Assembly (NCBI GenBank): GCA_963965975.1
Contig: OZ014425.1
Coordinates: 4,291,501-4,355,500, forward strand
Direction of reading: 5' to 3'
Length of the DNA stretch: 64,000 bases
From: Xestospongia bergquistia
Taxonomy: Eukaryota > Porifera > Demospongiae > Haplosclerida > Petrosiidae
Below are positions 1 to 15,776 of this stretch, piece after piece. The notes beneath the pieces are model-generated. The model was not told the origin of the DNA, searched no databases, and saw nothing but the letters and a program-made list of their open reading frames with translations. The stretch's first letter is position 1. Every line of letters starts with the position of its first letter. The position numbers were made by a program, and so were the translations under genes.

Positions 1-586
1 AAGGACTTTCCGAGCTTGTCCAGACCTCTCAGAAGGGGTCTGAGTGGTTTCATCTAAAATAACTGTCTCTTGATTAGTAGGTGTGCCTTCATCCTCTTCA
101 GTGAGATCAACAATCACAACATCAGAACTAAATGAGTTGAAATTACAAAAAATGACTCAAACACCACTATTGCATTATAAAGTATACTCAAGTACATATG
201 AAGTTATTGGTAACAGACCTTTCGTTTGATGAGGAGCTGTTCACTCTACTATTTGACATCGTATCATGTGAGGTCACCGGAATGTCATGTGATGTATCAT
301 GTGTCATTGATGAAATTAGACTTTGTTGGAGTTCCAGTCGTCTAATACGTTCTAATTCTTCAGTTTGTGCTGATAGAGCTTCTGGATTTAAATCTTCAAT
401 GGTATCATATTTGGTTTTGATGTTACGCCTGTGCCCTGGTGGCTTGTGCTTTCTCTTTCTCTTTGCTTTATTAGAGCTCTGAGGCTTTGTTTCATCTTTA
501 ACTGTCTCTTCTTCTTCTTCGTATTCTTCCTCCTCTTCCTCATCACTAGAACTGCTTGAGTACTCTGCTGTTTGTTTGTCATCCAT
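1..586 (-). CDS. RAD54L2: RAD54L2/ARIP4-type SNF2 remodeller, N-terminal part (partial)
   Basis: Exons 586..219 and 127..1 (continues off the window); 165 residues visible. The start MDDKQ lies in good context (GGGAAAAATGG); an in-frame upstream ATG near 676 is less likely. Seen: an acidic Ser/Glu stretch (residues about 8-28), a basic KRKRKHK patch, then KPPGHRRNIK and EELERIRRLELQQ, which match from memory the N-terminus of human ARIP4 (KPSHMRRNIR, EELERRKRLEQQ). Exon 2 encodes VVIVDLTEEDE, a classic SUMO-interaction motif (hydrophobic core plus acids), also found early in ARIP4. Family knowledge: a nuclear SNF2 ATPase and androgen-receptor/SUMO-linked chromatin factor. The ATPase domain would lie to the left of the window, so the assignment rests on the N-terminus alone. 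Intron 128..218, phase 2. Head-to-head with the gene starting at 710. Confidence 0.68.
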
Positions 587-709
587 TTTTCCCGCTGGCG
601 GCAACCACCATGCATGTGGGCAGTGCATGTAATCGAAATACAGTATTTGAAGACGCGTAGTAATGCGCATGCTCATAATTACCGAGAACGCCGATTCGCA
701 AACATAAAC
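587..709. promoter_or_regulatory. compact bidirectional promoter with NRF1-like site
   Basis: Only 123 bp separate the start codons of the RAD54L2-like gene (-) and the secreted acidic protein gene (+). It contains TGCGCATGCTCA at 664-675, close to the NRF1 consensus TGCGCATGCGCA. The same 12-mer occurs in reverse orientation at 26951-26962, upstream of the paralogous gene. Shared promoter function is inferred. Confidence 0.55.
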
Positions 710-2453
710 ATGGCTGTCATTACGAAGATTTACTTTATTTCGATATTTGTGATATTATTTTCTCTGCATTTTACAAATAGCGAGAGCGTAAATGATAGTA
801 AGTTGTATACAATTATTTCTCAATGACTGATTTGTTATTGTTGTTATAGATGTCATTTCGTGCAGTGACACACTTCCATGTCCTGACAGTTATAAATGCT
901 CCAAGGAAGGTGTTTGTATTCTTGAAGAAGATGATATGTTAACAACTCCAGAAAGAACTTATAAACCTGATGACACCACATTGTATGAAGATGATATTGC
1001 TAGCAATGATCTTGATGTAGGAAGCGATCCATTGGAAGAAGACGATGATGCTGACAGCAGATATACAAGAAGTTTAAAATATCCTGACAATAATTATTAT
1101 GATGACAATGAAGAAGAAGATGATGATGATGATGATAGCAATCCATCTGATGAATTGGATAATAACTCTGAAGAAGAAACTGAGTCTAAACAACTTCTCC
1201 AAGAAATTGAGAAAGATGAAAACTTACTTGACTCAAAGCAATTGCAAGATGATAAAGATGAAGAAGAAGAAGAGCAAGAAGATCAAGAAGAAGACAAAAT
1301 CAACAATGACACCGATGATCAGGAATACAAAGAAAGCAAGGATGATGACGTTTATAGTAAGATAGAGGAAGAATATTCAAATGTACAAGATGATGAACCA
1401 GAAGTTCGAAAACACAAGTTTGAACAAGTTCGCAAGATGGTGGAGTCATACATCCATATCAGCAAGCACCCTTTAGACGTCCTACATTACTTGTACCAGT
1501 TTGAAGAAGGGGACAAAAAAGCTTTAAAGCAACTTCGCTTAATGGTGGAGACACGAGACCTGATACTTGATGCTAAAAGGGATAACTATGAAGAACTTGA
1601 TCGACCTAAAGTTGTTTTACAAAACCTTAAAAATGCTTTTTCCGACATTACTGACTATGGTTTGACCTCCTTTTTAAACAAGTATTACAAAGGTGATGAG
1701 ACTACCCTAAAACTATATCGTAAAATTTCCACCGATGATGAAGATGAAATAACGAAAAGATCACTCTCTGATAAAGACTGCAAGTCAAGTCTCTCTTCAA
1801 AAAAAAAATTGAAAATGAATAAACCAACAAAGACGATTCATAAGAATGTGTCAAAACAGCATAACAAAAAAAATACTCCAAAGAAACCCAAGCATCTGCT
1901 AAAGCCAAAAGTTAAACCAAACCATCATTTTAAGAAACCATTGGCCTCAAAAATGAGCAAAACATTGCATATAAAAAAGCAAAAACAACTCCTAACAAAC
2001 AAACCAAGAAAGAATCAAAATGTTCATAAGATTAATAATGGAAGACCTAAACACTTTAGAAAGCACAACCATAAAGCAATGGCATTTGCCAAGTCAAAAT
2101 TGACAACAGTCTTAAAAGAAGCAAATACAGCATTAGACATGCTCAATCAGGCAAAAATACGTAGAAGACGACATGTGAATGAAGGTCTGGAAAATATACT
2201 CTCAACATATCAGGGGTTTCAACCATCTTTGTCAAAGCCACAAGAGGAGCACTTAAGACCCAAAAGTAAACGTAACATTGGGAGTATTCTTGCTGTTATG
2301 GATGGTGCAAACAAGGTGAATCGGTTGGGAAACAAGGCTACAGAAACCGTCGACGATATGGTCTCCAGTGGAGCCATGTCATCAAGTAGAGCTACCATTA
2401 TAGCAGTTATTACATTATTGCTGTTCTCCCTAACTGTCTTTATTGTTTCATGA
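710..2453 (+). CDS. secreted/membrane acidic-basic polyampholyte protein, paralogue of gene at 21680-26830
   Basis: Exons 710..797 and 850..2453, phase-1 intron; 563 aa. No known family recognised. Layout: signal peptide (residues 1-24); short Cys motif CSDTLPCPDSYKC...GVC (about 33-52); Asp/Glu-rich region (about 60-210); an uncharacterised domain (about 222-322); Lys/His-rich basic region (about 330-440); module KLTTVLKEANTALDMLNQA ending in RRRRH, a possible furin site (about 467); C-terminal hydrophobic helix ending at the last residue (about 545-563), suggesting a tail anchor or GPI signal. The same order of signal peptide, phase-1 intron, CSDT-x-PCPD motif, acid, domain, base and cleavage module is seen in the gene ending at 21680. 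The charge pattern resembles matrix or mineral-associated proteins, but that role is only a guess. Confidence 0.8.
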
Positions 2454-2528
2454 CTATTGTACTATCACAAAGTCCCTGTAGTTTAGTTACTTAGATATGA
2501 AAACATAAATATTATTACTATTATAGAA

Positions 2529-2558
2529 AATAAATTATTATTATTAATGAATCTTAAT
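2529..2558 (+). terminator. poly(A) signals for the 710-2453 gene
   Basis: AATAAA at 2529-2534 and 2553-2558, 76-105 bp after the stop codon. The second copy lies only 13 bp short of the stop codon of the convergent SAMTOR gene, so the two 3' UTRs probably touch or overlap. Confidence 0.45.
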
Positions 2559-2570
2559 AAAAAAAGTTCT

Positions 2571-3758
2571 TTAACTGTCAAATGGAAGCTCATTGAACCC
2601 TAATACTGCATGATCACTATTAATGGAATCTTCAGTGTTAGTTCCAGCATCTTTTGATAAGTAAACATGACTATCTTGTGGAATATACAAGTTGGCATGA
2701 AGCTTAGATTTGATAGATAGATAATCCAGAATAGTTCTAGTTTTTCTGAAAGCCATGCAATGAAGGTGAGTGTCCTTAACATACTTCCATCTATGGAATC
2801 CAATATTCTCTATAGCAAATGTCCATGACTTCATCATATCTACATGTCTATTTTGATGAGAACTGTCAGCAGTTATTACAAGGAGAATGCCATGATGACA
2901 CAAAACCTTATGAGCATTAATACAACATTGCATTCGTTGTTCAGTAGATGGAAAGTAAGAAAGAAGAAGAGAAAATACAACAACATCAAAGCTTTCTTTA
3001 GTCAGACTTTGTAGAACAATTGAGTTATCAGAGTCATAAGAATTTAAGGGTACAATTTTAATTTCACTCTTTAAGATTATAGGAACTTGAAGAAAATCAC
3101 ACTGGAACACATTCTAAGATAGAAGAGAACTATATTATTGCCATTCTATGTGACTAAGTGACTACATTGACTCTACAAAAAGTCAAGTAAACAAAACATA
3201 CTTTTGTAGCAGGAGCAATGTCAATAGCAGTAACACAAAACTCTTCATAAACTTCAAAAGGATTATAACAACTGCCAACATCCAATAAAGAAAGTTGTCT
3301 ATATTGAAATGACTTGACAATCCTCTCTACATCTTCCTCGTGTTGAGGTAATAAACCTATTTCTAATTGGGTTGGATTGCCATGAGCCAGACGCCGTAAA
3401 TCTTTCTTCAATAAATTCTCTAAAGTTCCATGTAGAAAGTATTCTTTGCATGCATCTACACACCATTGTATCCGCCCGTGTCCATGTTTCATCCAGGGAC
3501 CTGTTGCCAAAGAATACATGGCTGCTGCATAATGATGTAATTTAGTTGTGTCACTGAGATGATTAGACCACACTATTTCTTTAGGAATACCTAATGATGA
3601 GAACAGTAGTTATTAAACTTACTTAAAGCACTTTCCTCACCCTCTGCTAATTGAGCTCTAAGATGTGAATGAACACCCTTCACTATTGAGGAGAGAGAGT
3701 CTTGTTTTAGTTTATCATCGACATCATTATTAGTAGGCTTCGATTTGGCAACAGCCAT
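2571..3758 (-). CDS. SAMTOR: SAMTOR / BMT2-family S-adenosylmethionine sensor
   Basis: Exons 3758..3623, 3590..3202, 3113..2571 (introns 32 and 88 bp, phases 1 and 0); 355 aa against about 405 in human. Family features recalled and seen: GRIQWCVDACKEYF; SAM-binding motif I LLDVGSCYNPFEVYEEF followed by TAIDIAPA; VVVFSLLLSYFPSTEQR; LLVITADSSHQNRHVDMMKSW; HCMAFRKT; LYIPQDS; and terminal GFNELP. In vertebrates the protein binds SAM and restrains mTORC1 through GATOR1-KICSTOR; the yeast relative Bmt2 methylates 25S rRNA. The glycine-rich pocket is intact, so SAM binding is likely; whether it acts as sensor or enzyme here is unknown. The first intron, 32 bp, is unusually short but both ends are canonical. 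Tail-to-tail with the gene at 710-2453 (117 bp gap). Confidence 0.9.
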
Positions 3759-4520
3759 TAGGTTCACATCAAGATAGTGTTAAGTGAAATCAAAATAGCA
3801 TCATTCTCAATGGATAAATTGTGTAAGGACGTGTCAATAGAAATCAAATCTAGTCACGTGCTGACAATTAAAGGAAAGCCCTGCTGTAAAAAGTGCTGGC
3901 TCATTGGCTGCTAAGACTTCGTCATTCTTTGTCTTTATCTCACGCAGTTCTAAATACATATACCAGTCTAATTTCTACTTTAAGTAAGTTGTTATCTTAC
4001 AAAAGAAGAGAAGTGGAAATAAGCTTAGTACTCTCATATCAAAAATGAGGTTATAATTGTGTTAAAATGTTTGAAGATCTAGTTCATAGTTTGTTATTAA
4101 TATCTACAATGGCTACCATAATAATAAATGTATATATAGTGTTGTTGAATGAATTGGTATATAGCAAGTACTGAAGTAGTCATTGCAATCCATAGTGGGT
4201 TGGGCTAGTACACTCAGCAAAAGCATAAATATTGTTGTTTACATAAGTGTTTACAGCATATAACCATATTCACTGAGAGGAGTGAATTCATCATCATGTA
4301 AACACTCGTATGTCATAGCAAAAATGTTCTTATCCAAAAGTGGTTCCAAGACCACATTTAGCTGATCCCCAGACCAATTTCGTCTGCTAAAATGGTCCCA
4401 TGTTGTCATAAATGGTCCCCCAGACCACTTACCAGGATTATCACGATAGATATATCATTTAAACCAATAGAAATACTAATAAAGGTTGTGTTATCACTCT
4501 CTCTCTCTCTCTCTTTAGCG
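3759..4520. promoter_or_regulatory. intergenic region between SAMTOR and glutaredoxin; probable 5' UTR intron
   Basis: 762 bp between divergent starts. A strong donor GTAAGTT at 3984 and a (CT)n-TTTAG acceptor ending at 4518, two bases before the glutaredoxin ATG at 4521, suggest a non-coding first exon ending at 3983 and a 535-bp UTR intron. A trans-splice acceptor at 4518 is an alternative. No coding signal seen. Confidence 0.4.
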
Positions 4521-6681
<2,161 letters not shown>

Positions 6682-7724
6682 TACTAATGAACTAATCAAC
6701 TATTGTTTTTAACTACATTGGTAGTGTGTCCTTAGAGAGATATACTAAATTTTCAATACTATATAATTATCTAATTTTATATAGTATAAATAAAATCAAA
6801 GAGTGCTATATCAGTTTGCGATTATTGGGTCATGCTTGAAAGCACCCAATTGCATAACAATGTCTAGCAGTTGTAGTACTACCTATCTTTATGCTTTGAT
6901 GTGGCTTTGACATGCAGCAAAAATGTGACTTGTAATGTATACGTCCGTAATTCTCCGTAATCTGTTTGTTGAAGTGTATTCATAATGAAGGCAGGGCGTT
7001 GCATGTGGTGCATGGAAGCTGTGTTGTTGTTCTTTATTATTATAATATAGTGTGTATTGCTGTATACACATAATAAAGGCGCTTGCGTTTATCAATGAAT
7101 CTATAAAAAGACACCATATTTAGCACCAAACAACAGGTGCCCAGTTATCGAGTTTGCTGTTGTAGAAAGTGATAGTCTTCGTGCTCTCTAGACTGAAAGG
7201 CTAGCAAAGATCCTGAACTGTAGACTTTTGTAGAGATCATGTAAGTTTGTCTATTTAGAAAGAAGCAATATGATTGTATCAATGATTGTTACTTTTAATA
7301 CGTTTGCGATAGTATTGTAGATTCTTTATCTAATACCTAATCAAGGTAGCATTGTTTATCTTTGAATAAACAACCTGCGCAGCGCTTTGGCTATTTGCAG
7401 ATATTCAGGTTTGCACTTTGCACGGGTGCTAATTATCTATAACCCTCATAGTGGAGACCTTCCTTGCACTTGCATGGCCTATCAGCTGGTTTGCCATCAT
7501 GTTTATCTCTCCAATATTTGTCTATGAACCAATTTCTCCATAAGCCTCAGAAATTTAACCTATCTATAAAATATAGTATTATTGAGTCTCCCATTTTGTT
7601 TAAAGAGAGCATACAAATATGTCTAATATACATTTAGTTACCTATGATTGACCACAGCCATGTTCGTCACTCTAATTACCTTTAATCAGTTTCTTTTTCT
7701 TTGCAATCCACAGCTTGACAGAGC
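6682..7724 (+). other. glutaredoxin-FoxP intergenic region with probable FoxP 5' UTR exon
   Basis: Holds the glutaredoxin poly(A) signal AATAAA at 6789-6794. A strong donor CAT|GTAAGT at 7240/7241 and an acceptor ATCCACAG ending at 7713, 11 bp before the FoxP ATG, suggest a non-coding exon ending at 7240 and a 473-bp UTR intron. No further coding signal. Confidence 0.4.
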
Positions 7725-10700
7725 ATGGTCAGTGAAATGGCTATGAATGCAGTCATTCAAAAACATCCCAACATATCAGGTAGTAGCTCTATTACATTGA
7801 CAACCAAAAACACACCCCAACAAATCATAATCCCTCGAGGATCTGAGGGTATTCAAGTAGCGTCAGCTATGGCCGCTGGGACTCCAAACTATATTACAGT
7901 AAACCAGCTTGCAACAACACAAGCTGGTTCAAGTGGAACAGTGCCGCTTCTTGCCACAGGAGGTCAGGTGATACAGGGTACGCCGTTTGCATTCTCCCAA
8001 CTGCAAGCTAGTGATTTTTCACAAGCAGGTAATGCAGAACATGGAATTATTTTTATACATTCTAAACTTTTATATGAGACATTGAAATTTGGTTCTTTCA
8101 GCACGTTGCGTGCTTATATATTAACATCTTACTCTTAATGTAGTACCGAATAGTAAGGTATTAAAAAGTCAGTTAGGCATACATCGTATGAAATACATGC
8201 AGGACAGAACTTATTTTCTAGTCTTGTTGTTATTGATGGAAATTTGTTGATAGTTCTACTGTTTTTGTTAAGAGTATTTACTCTGATGTGTTGTTGTTCT
8301 TGTGGTGACTTTTGCTATTGCTCTGTGAATTATTAACAGTCTACATGTAAATAATTACTGGAAGCAAGAACTTAGCTATATAATAATAAGTATTAAATTT
8401 AATATTTTTGACAGAAGACTTAGTATTATTATTATAATCTCTTTGTTGCATGTTTTACTTGTAAGAATTTAAAGTTCTTTTATCATTTGCCAATGTATGA
8501 CTAAAAGGCAGCCAACATTCAACCTACACAACAATGGCTTGCTCAAAGAAAGGAAGTTTTGTCTGCACTCTAATACATTTAACTTAGTTTTCAGAATGAA
8601 TACAAAGCAAATATCTCTCCTTCTCCCCCCCCCCTCTTTCTATCTCTCTCCTAGTTAAAAGAAACAAAATTTGTTTAAGAACTTAGCATACAAGTATTCT
8701 CTTCTTTCTTACTAGGTTCTGTTGTTCAGTTGACACCCACACCAGTAGGCTATGCTACCCAGGTCAACACACCCCACAATGCTGTCTCAGTTGCAATGAC
8801 CAGTCAAAATGAGGGTGCTCTAAATCTTCAACAAGCACCTCAATTTCTTGGAAGGTAAGGAGAAACAGAAAAAATAAGTATTATATTTTTTATATTGAGC
8901 TATACATAATCATCACTCCACTCTCTTATAACTGTGTTAGTATGTCATCAATATTATAAAACATTTTGTCCGATCATTACATTTCTGTTTGCTCTTGTCT
9001 TGCTTATTCGCTATAAACTTAAAAACAATGTTGTCGACACACTATTCAACATGATTGGTTTTAGTTTGCAACAACAGACGACTCACAAACTGTTAACCAT
9101 GTTGTCTGACAGACTGGTTTTGTTGTCGTATCCGTTGTATGCTCTCTCAATTGTTGTCTAATATGTTTTATTGGCACCACACATCCTATCCTATAAGATT
9201 AATCAGAATTGCTATGTACTGTGTATTTAGCCTGTGATCTCTTTTGATTTGTGGTTGTGCATCTTTGATCTGACTCCTCCAATTATAAATGAATCTTTTA
9301 AGTTAATGAAGTTCCATAACAGTTTGTTAGTTAAGAATAATTGACTTTATAGTATTAGTTGGTATTTGATAACTGATAGGATTGTGCGTTACTGAAATGA
9401 ATAATTGGATTAGACTGTTGTTGTTTCAACATAAAAACTTGATATGTGTTTCTGAAATTACAAGCATGGGGGTAGAGTTGTGAGTTAGTCAACAAGCAAC
9501 TTGAAAGAGTAATATCACACAAGGTATTGCCATCTCTTAGTCTTAGTCAATAACTGTGTACTTAGAAAATATTATATTAAAAAAATAGCGGAGGAAGACA
9601 AATTTGCAAGTCTGCAATTTTGTCTGTGTCTGTTTGTTTATGAGTGTTTTTAAAGCTACGTGTTATTTGTGTTTGGTGTTTAGATTTGTTAATTGTAAAC
9701 CAATAGACAGATATATATTACAATAGATAAATTATTATTGATGAATGGATGGACAACGAGTGGATAGATGGACATATAGATGATCAATAGATTGACAATG
9801 GATGGATGAAAGTTTTTTTCTTTATGACTACTATCCATCTAATTATGTATGAATCTATTTTATTAACACAACTGCCGCTACTACAGCCAACATGATGTTT
9901 AGAGAACACAAAATTATTTATAGTGTATTTGTGTGTATATGCATGATGTGATTTCACATCAGAAATCTCCCTAGTAACAAGGGTGACTTCCTATTATCCT
10001 TACCATATCATCATTTTATCTTTAAAATCTTGCCACCTGGTTCCTTCTCAAATTCCATTCACACCTGTATAGTATGATGTATTGTTGTATTCAGTTAGTG
10101 TTGTTAGTGATTATTAGTTGTGTTCACACTTAAGACAGTTCTCAAACTAACTGAAGTGTTATATTCCCTGCTGTGAATGCATGAATATAGACTCAATACA
10201 TTTATGTACATTTAATTGGTACAAGGGAATACTTGATGTTTTTCTTTGTGTACAGAAATAGTTGTTAATATAACATTTGTGTTTTCTCATTTTTCCTGAC
10301 AAAAGAACATTAGCCTTCTTTTTGTCTCATAATGTACTTCTCAAGTCATAAGCTAGCAGTTATTACTTGTTCTTATATCTTAGACCTAGTACATGTACTT
10401 GTTTGAACAAGACACGTTACTGTTGAGCATGTGTGACAAGATTTGTTGAGCAAATGCATTTGTGTTGAAGGTTTAAAGATCCATACAATATGACATTTAC
10501 ATTCATTGTGCCACAGATATGTGAAAGAAATCAACATACAGAACAGTCCAATAAAATGGATTGAATAATGGTCCACCTGGTAATTTCTTGTGGTTGATTT
10601 CTATCCAGCAAAATCTCTAAAGCAGGCATCATTCTACTTCTTATCAGCAGTCATCTCTCAATATACACAGATGAGATAACAAATAACAAGTTGATGCCTA

Positions 10701-12483
10701 CGTATAACATAAAGGAATTGACATTAATTCTTTAAGAAGGTTGAGATCATCAAGTTTAAGATGATACCACACTAGCGCTTCTCAAGCAAATGATCACTTT
10801 CTTTCTAAGAATCATTCTGACTATCAATACAATGTAAAATTGATTACTAAAACTACAAAAGCTAATAGCCTATCAAATGAATGACTACATTATAATGGAA
10901 TGAACACTTATTGCACAATTGTGCTTGTATTTACACAATAATAGAGTGAGATAGTTGTGATATATGTTTGTGTTTAGGTAACTCCTACACTTCAGACAAG
11001 GAGTAGTATTACCCATCTAAGCAGTGCTCACACACGCACTCTGCAAGAGAGAGTTATTATTACCTGATGCATTATCTTGTATTGTATGTATCCAGATACA
11101 ACCCCGCAGAAATAACATTACTACTGCGTTTATTGTTTAGATTCTTTGTTCTCCACCTGCAATTTAATAAGTTGTTCTTTCTTTAAATGGACTGATTGGA
11201 AAATTCATAGATTGCTAACACTTCCATTTCAACATTCACCCTCTCTTGTTGCTAATGTCTTTTGACCTTATAAAACTTACTTCAATTAAAGATATGTTTC
11301 CTTGTTGCTTCAAAGTGTGTATATCTGTTTATGAAATATGGATTAAACCAGTAATGGTACTATTATAATCATGACTTATACAATTAATGCATATACTATA
11401 TTTGTAGATAATATGTGCCTTATACAGACTGTAGTACTGAAATGGTATTAGATGTACTTCTCATGTCCATATTTGTGACACTTAGATGGCAATGAGAATT
11501 AGCATGTATACTGTGTAAATGGATATGGTTTCAGAACACATAGAAGATGAATTCATGAATGCCTGAACAGACTAGAATTAATAATACATGACCACTCTCT
11601 ACCTGGTACATACTTAATGTTTAGTACAGACCTTATAGAAATAGAATTTACGTCAACTTACTATTGTAGTGTATTGTTGCTCATTCACTCAACCATCCAA
11701 TTATCAATTATGTATCAATATGACATTATCATGTATTAAAACATTATTTACATTAAATAGTACTGTAATTTATTAATACATTTCATAAAAATATAAACTT
11801 AACAACTCGTTACACAGCTGGCATCTTGTTCATCTGAATGTATTCAAGTTTAGTCTCCTTTAAATGTTTTATTGCTGTTGACAACATTGACAACATGTCC
11901 TCCTTTTCAATAGTCCAAGTCATCATTACATACTACATCCTTTTATAAAAATAATAAGCTACACTGTATGCCTACATGTGTATGCAATGTGTTGATTGGT
12001 CTATTCATGTGCTAATTATGTTTTGTACAGAGCTGGCATCTTTTTTTGTAGAAGTACTTGTGTTATGCTGTGTATGAAATAGCCAATATTTTGTTTGCCA
12101 TTTTTGAAATTAGTGTTGGATTTTAGTAGGAATTGACAAACAACCTGTGATCTGATAAAATTACTGATTTAGTCTCTTAATCCAAAATTATGGACTTACC
12201 CTAGCTCATATATGTAATGCCATAACATTGAGATGAAAGTGAATATGACTTCAAGTATTTGGTGGTATCCAAGTTTACTTGAGAGTTGATGATAATTGGT
12301 AGCCATTTAAAGCCTACAAACTGGTCTGATGAGGTGATAGGTGTAATAGGATATCTTTGAAGGAAATATCAAAAGTGCTTATTTCTGAACTCAAGGCCTT
12401 TATAGTTGATGGACCATCTGTTTCTTAATACACCACATCCACATGTGATGTTTAGTGTGAGGTTTCTGTAATGCAAATACTCA

Positions 12484-12551
<68 letters not shown>

Positions 12552-14728
12552 CCTCTCCACAGTATGCTAGTGCCAACAGCTGCTCACAGCAATTCTATCA
12601 CTATCCCCACTCACACAGGTATGTCTTCTAATGAAATAGTTTGTTTTGTTGTGGCCTTGCTGTTTATTTTTTTGTTTTGTGGCTATGTTTGGGGGGGACA
12701 AGATAGAGTGTGGGATTGGCTTAGACTATGTATTATTGATCATCTACAAAGTATGTTATTGTCACAGTACACTTTGTAGTCTAATATACTGTCTTCACCA
12801 TGCATGAGTAAGGTTGCCCATAGTGTTGTTAGTATTTACTCCACTAACTGTGTAAGATCACTATATCATGTAATCCCAGCCTACTCCCTTATCTGTTTGT
12901 GTAGTGGACATGCCTACAGCCCTTATGATCAGGCCTTGAGGTCGCTGTGATCATATTCATTGATTTGTGTTGCTTTTAATTATCACTTGTGGCATCTAGA
13001 ACTATCTGTTTACTTGAGTATACTCACTCTGTTGTTTACTGTCATCACAACCAATGGGAGTAGACAGATAACACAAGCTACCATATAGTGAAGCTTATAA
13101 TGCAGCTGCTTTACAATAGAATTTGTAGTTAGCTTTTAATACATATTTGTTTATTAGTCAAAGCAATGTGTTTATGTCTATGGTACATATTATTTACACC
13201 ACAACATGCATAGCTATGGCAATTATCATGCAAATGATAGTGTGATAGTGACATTATATAAACTACTATGGAGTTAGTTCTATTAAGAGCATGGATGTAA
13301 TTCGATCATTCGCTATGCATTTCTCTGGGTAGATTTTATTGCTTTAGTAGACAAATTGTCGCAATCACATCTGTTGGAGACTTAGAGTATAAATTTTTTT
13401 GACTTCTATTGCTTTTAAAAGATTTACCACTACAAACATATTCCTAGAGATAAAGTACACACAATAACATATTGGTAATATTATCCTTGTGTCTACTATA
13501 GTTCACCAATGAGACTGTTTTGGTAATAATCCTATATTAATACATTCAGAATGGTAATATACCCCTTTATTAGGTATTGGTATTATTCCTCATACATGCG
13601 GTAATGTTCTCACTGATAGGCTATTTAAGGTAGTGACAAGAAAACAAAACTGACATAGTAGCCCATTTCCTACTTGTTGTTTTGTCAGACACTTGTCGCA
13701 AGTCACTTATAGCCACAAATGCATGTGCTTTCAGACTACTTTCAGACTACTTTCTTACAGTATCTATGTTGTGTCTTGTCTTCCTGGTTGCCTAGGGCCA
13801 GTCATTGTCCAATTAGTCTTGCCCTTAACTTGATTATATCCTCAACAAACTGGCCAGTTGTTAGAGAGCACACTTTGAACTCTGTATGCATAGAGTAATC
13901 ATATGGCCCTGAAGCCAAAAACTGTTTCTTAGCAAACAACAAGATGGGATGTCAGGATTTTTTCTGTTTTGCTTTCTTGCAATTGCACATGTTCATACAT
14001 GAAATATTTTGTAGACCTGTTAAAAGTAGGAGGGAATGATAGCTATGTTAGGGGTGGGTTAAAGAAGTGGAACCTGTACACACCTTGTCTTTTGTTTACC
14101 ATTTTTGACAGGCTTCTAGCATGCCTTAGGGGAGACTTTTGTCAGTTACAAAACCACTGTATTAAATTTGGGACATTGTCCAACGCCAACAAACAACATT
14201 GGTTTGGCTCTTTTGTTATATACATTGCACTTCAATCAGTCATCATAGACATGAGAAATCTATCTGACAGTGTACAGTCATAAGAGACTGGTAATAAATC
14301 TATTGGCAATAGTAATGGTTTCTTTACTCACATTGCCCTAATGTTATGGGATGTAATTTGTGTAATGTGTATTAAGGCTATAATCAGGCATCATAATAAC
14401 TGTTGTATACAATGATTGATATGTCTAAAATTGTCTTGTTTATTGTTGTGGTGTTGTTGTTTACATCTCTGTTTACTGTTGTCTTCATTGTTTATCAAAT
14501 CACTCTTAATCATAGTTTTGACCATATTTGGGCAAAAGCCCACCATCTAATTTTGATTACTTGTGCATTTAGCCCACAAATACATGTAATAACTATTAAT
14601 AACCACTTGTAGCCTCGATAGAGTGCTATAACACGTTTGCCTGTATATCAGGTGGTAAGCTATCTGAAGAAGCTCTTTGTTCTTTATATAGCTGTAATAT
14701 TTTAAGTATCATAAATAACTGGTGTGTG

Positions 14729-14797
<69 letters not shown>

Positions 14798-15688
14798 TGA
14801 GTAATAAGATATAAAAGTTTAAACATGTAAAGTATATCAAATAAAACATATTAATCTACAAGTCTTCATGTTGTCTCTTTCTCTCACGCACACATGCAGA
14901 AAATCTAAAAGTTTTATGGGATGGATCAGTTTGTAGGTGGCCAGAGTGCTCAGCCAATATGAAGTCTCAAGAAGAATTAGTCATGTAAGCAACAGTTTAT
15001 AATATTACCTGATTGACTAACAAAACTTATTATAAACTATTTACAACACAAACCATTAAGATAGCTATTCTAAGTATTGTGAACTACACTTATACCTAAC
15101 TGTTTTGTTTCACATGAATATACTTAGTCTCACAGTTATTTTGGATTGAGGCAGAGTTGAATGTGAAACAGAAGTTATAATGATTCTATTGATTGTTTTA
15201 TTACATAAAATATTATAGTCATTAAATTTATTTGGAGGGACTTTACCATCTCTTAATTATTAACAGTTGCTTAATCCTTCTGGGAAGTTAAGTCAGATAG
15301 TGTATTATTATATAAAAGAACAGAACGCAACTTTCATGTTATCTGTAGTGCCAGCCTACACTGACTTCTATTCTATGTACTTGTAGACACACTGTGTGGG
15401 TTGTGGAATGACTTTTCATTGAATACACCACTAATTATATTATTTGTTGTTCCATTATTATGATATCCTCCAGGTGTGTTGCATCTAATACACACACCTA
15501 GTATGAAAGATGTTTTTTAACTGAAGCTTATATTGTGATTCATGGACCAATTATGTTAGTCTTAATGAGACCACACACAGTAACAATTTTGCTATTGTTG
15601 TATTTGAAACTACGCAATTGTTGTTTTTAATGTGGTTATTGACAGCTGCAATCTCACTAGTTTTGACCATGGATGCCAACTTGTACAT

Positions 15689-15776
<88 letters not shown>

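Noticed and set aside
587-676. Longer N-terminus of the RAD54L2-like protein from an upstream ATG
   Set aside because: The extra residues have no family similarity and would overlap the short divergent promoter; the MDDKQ start has a better context.
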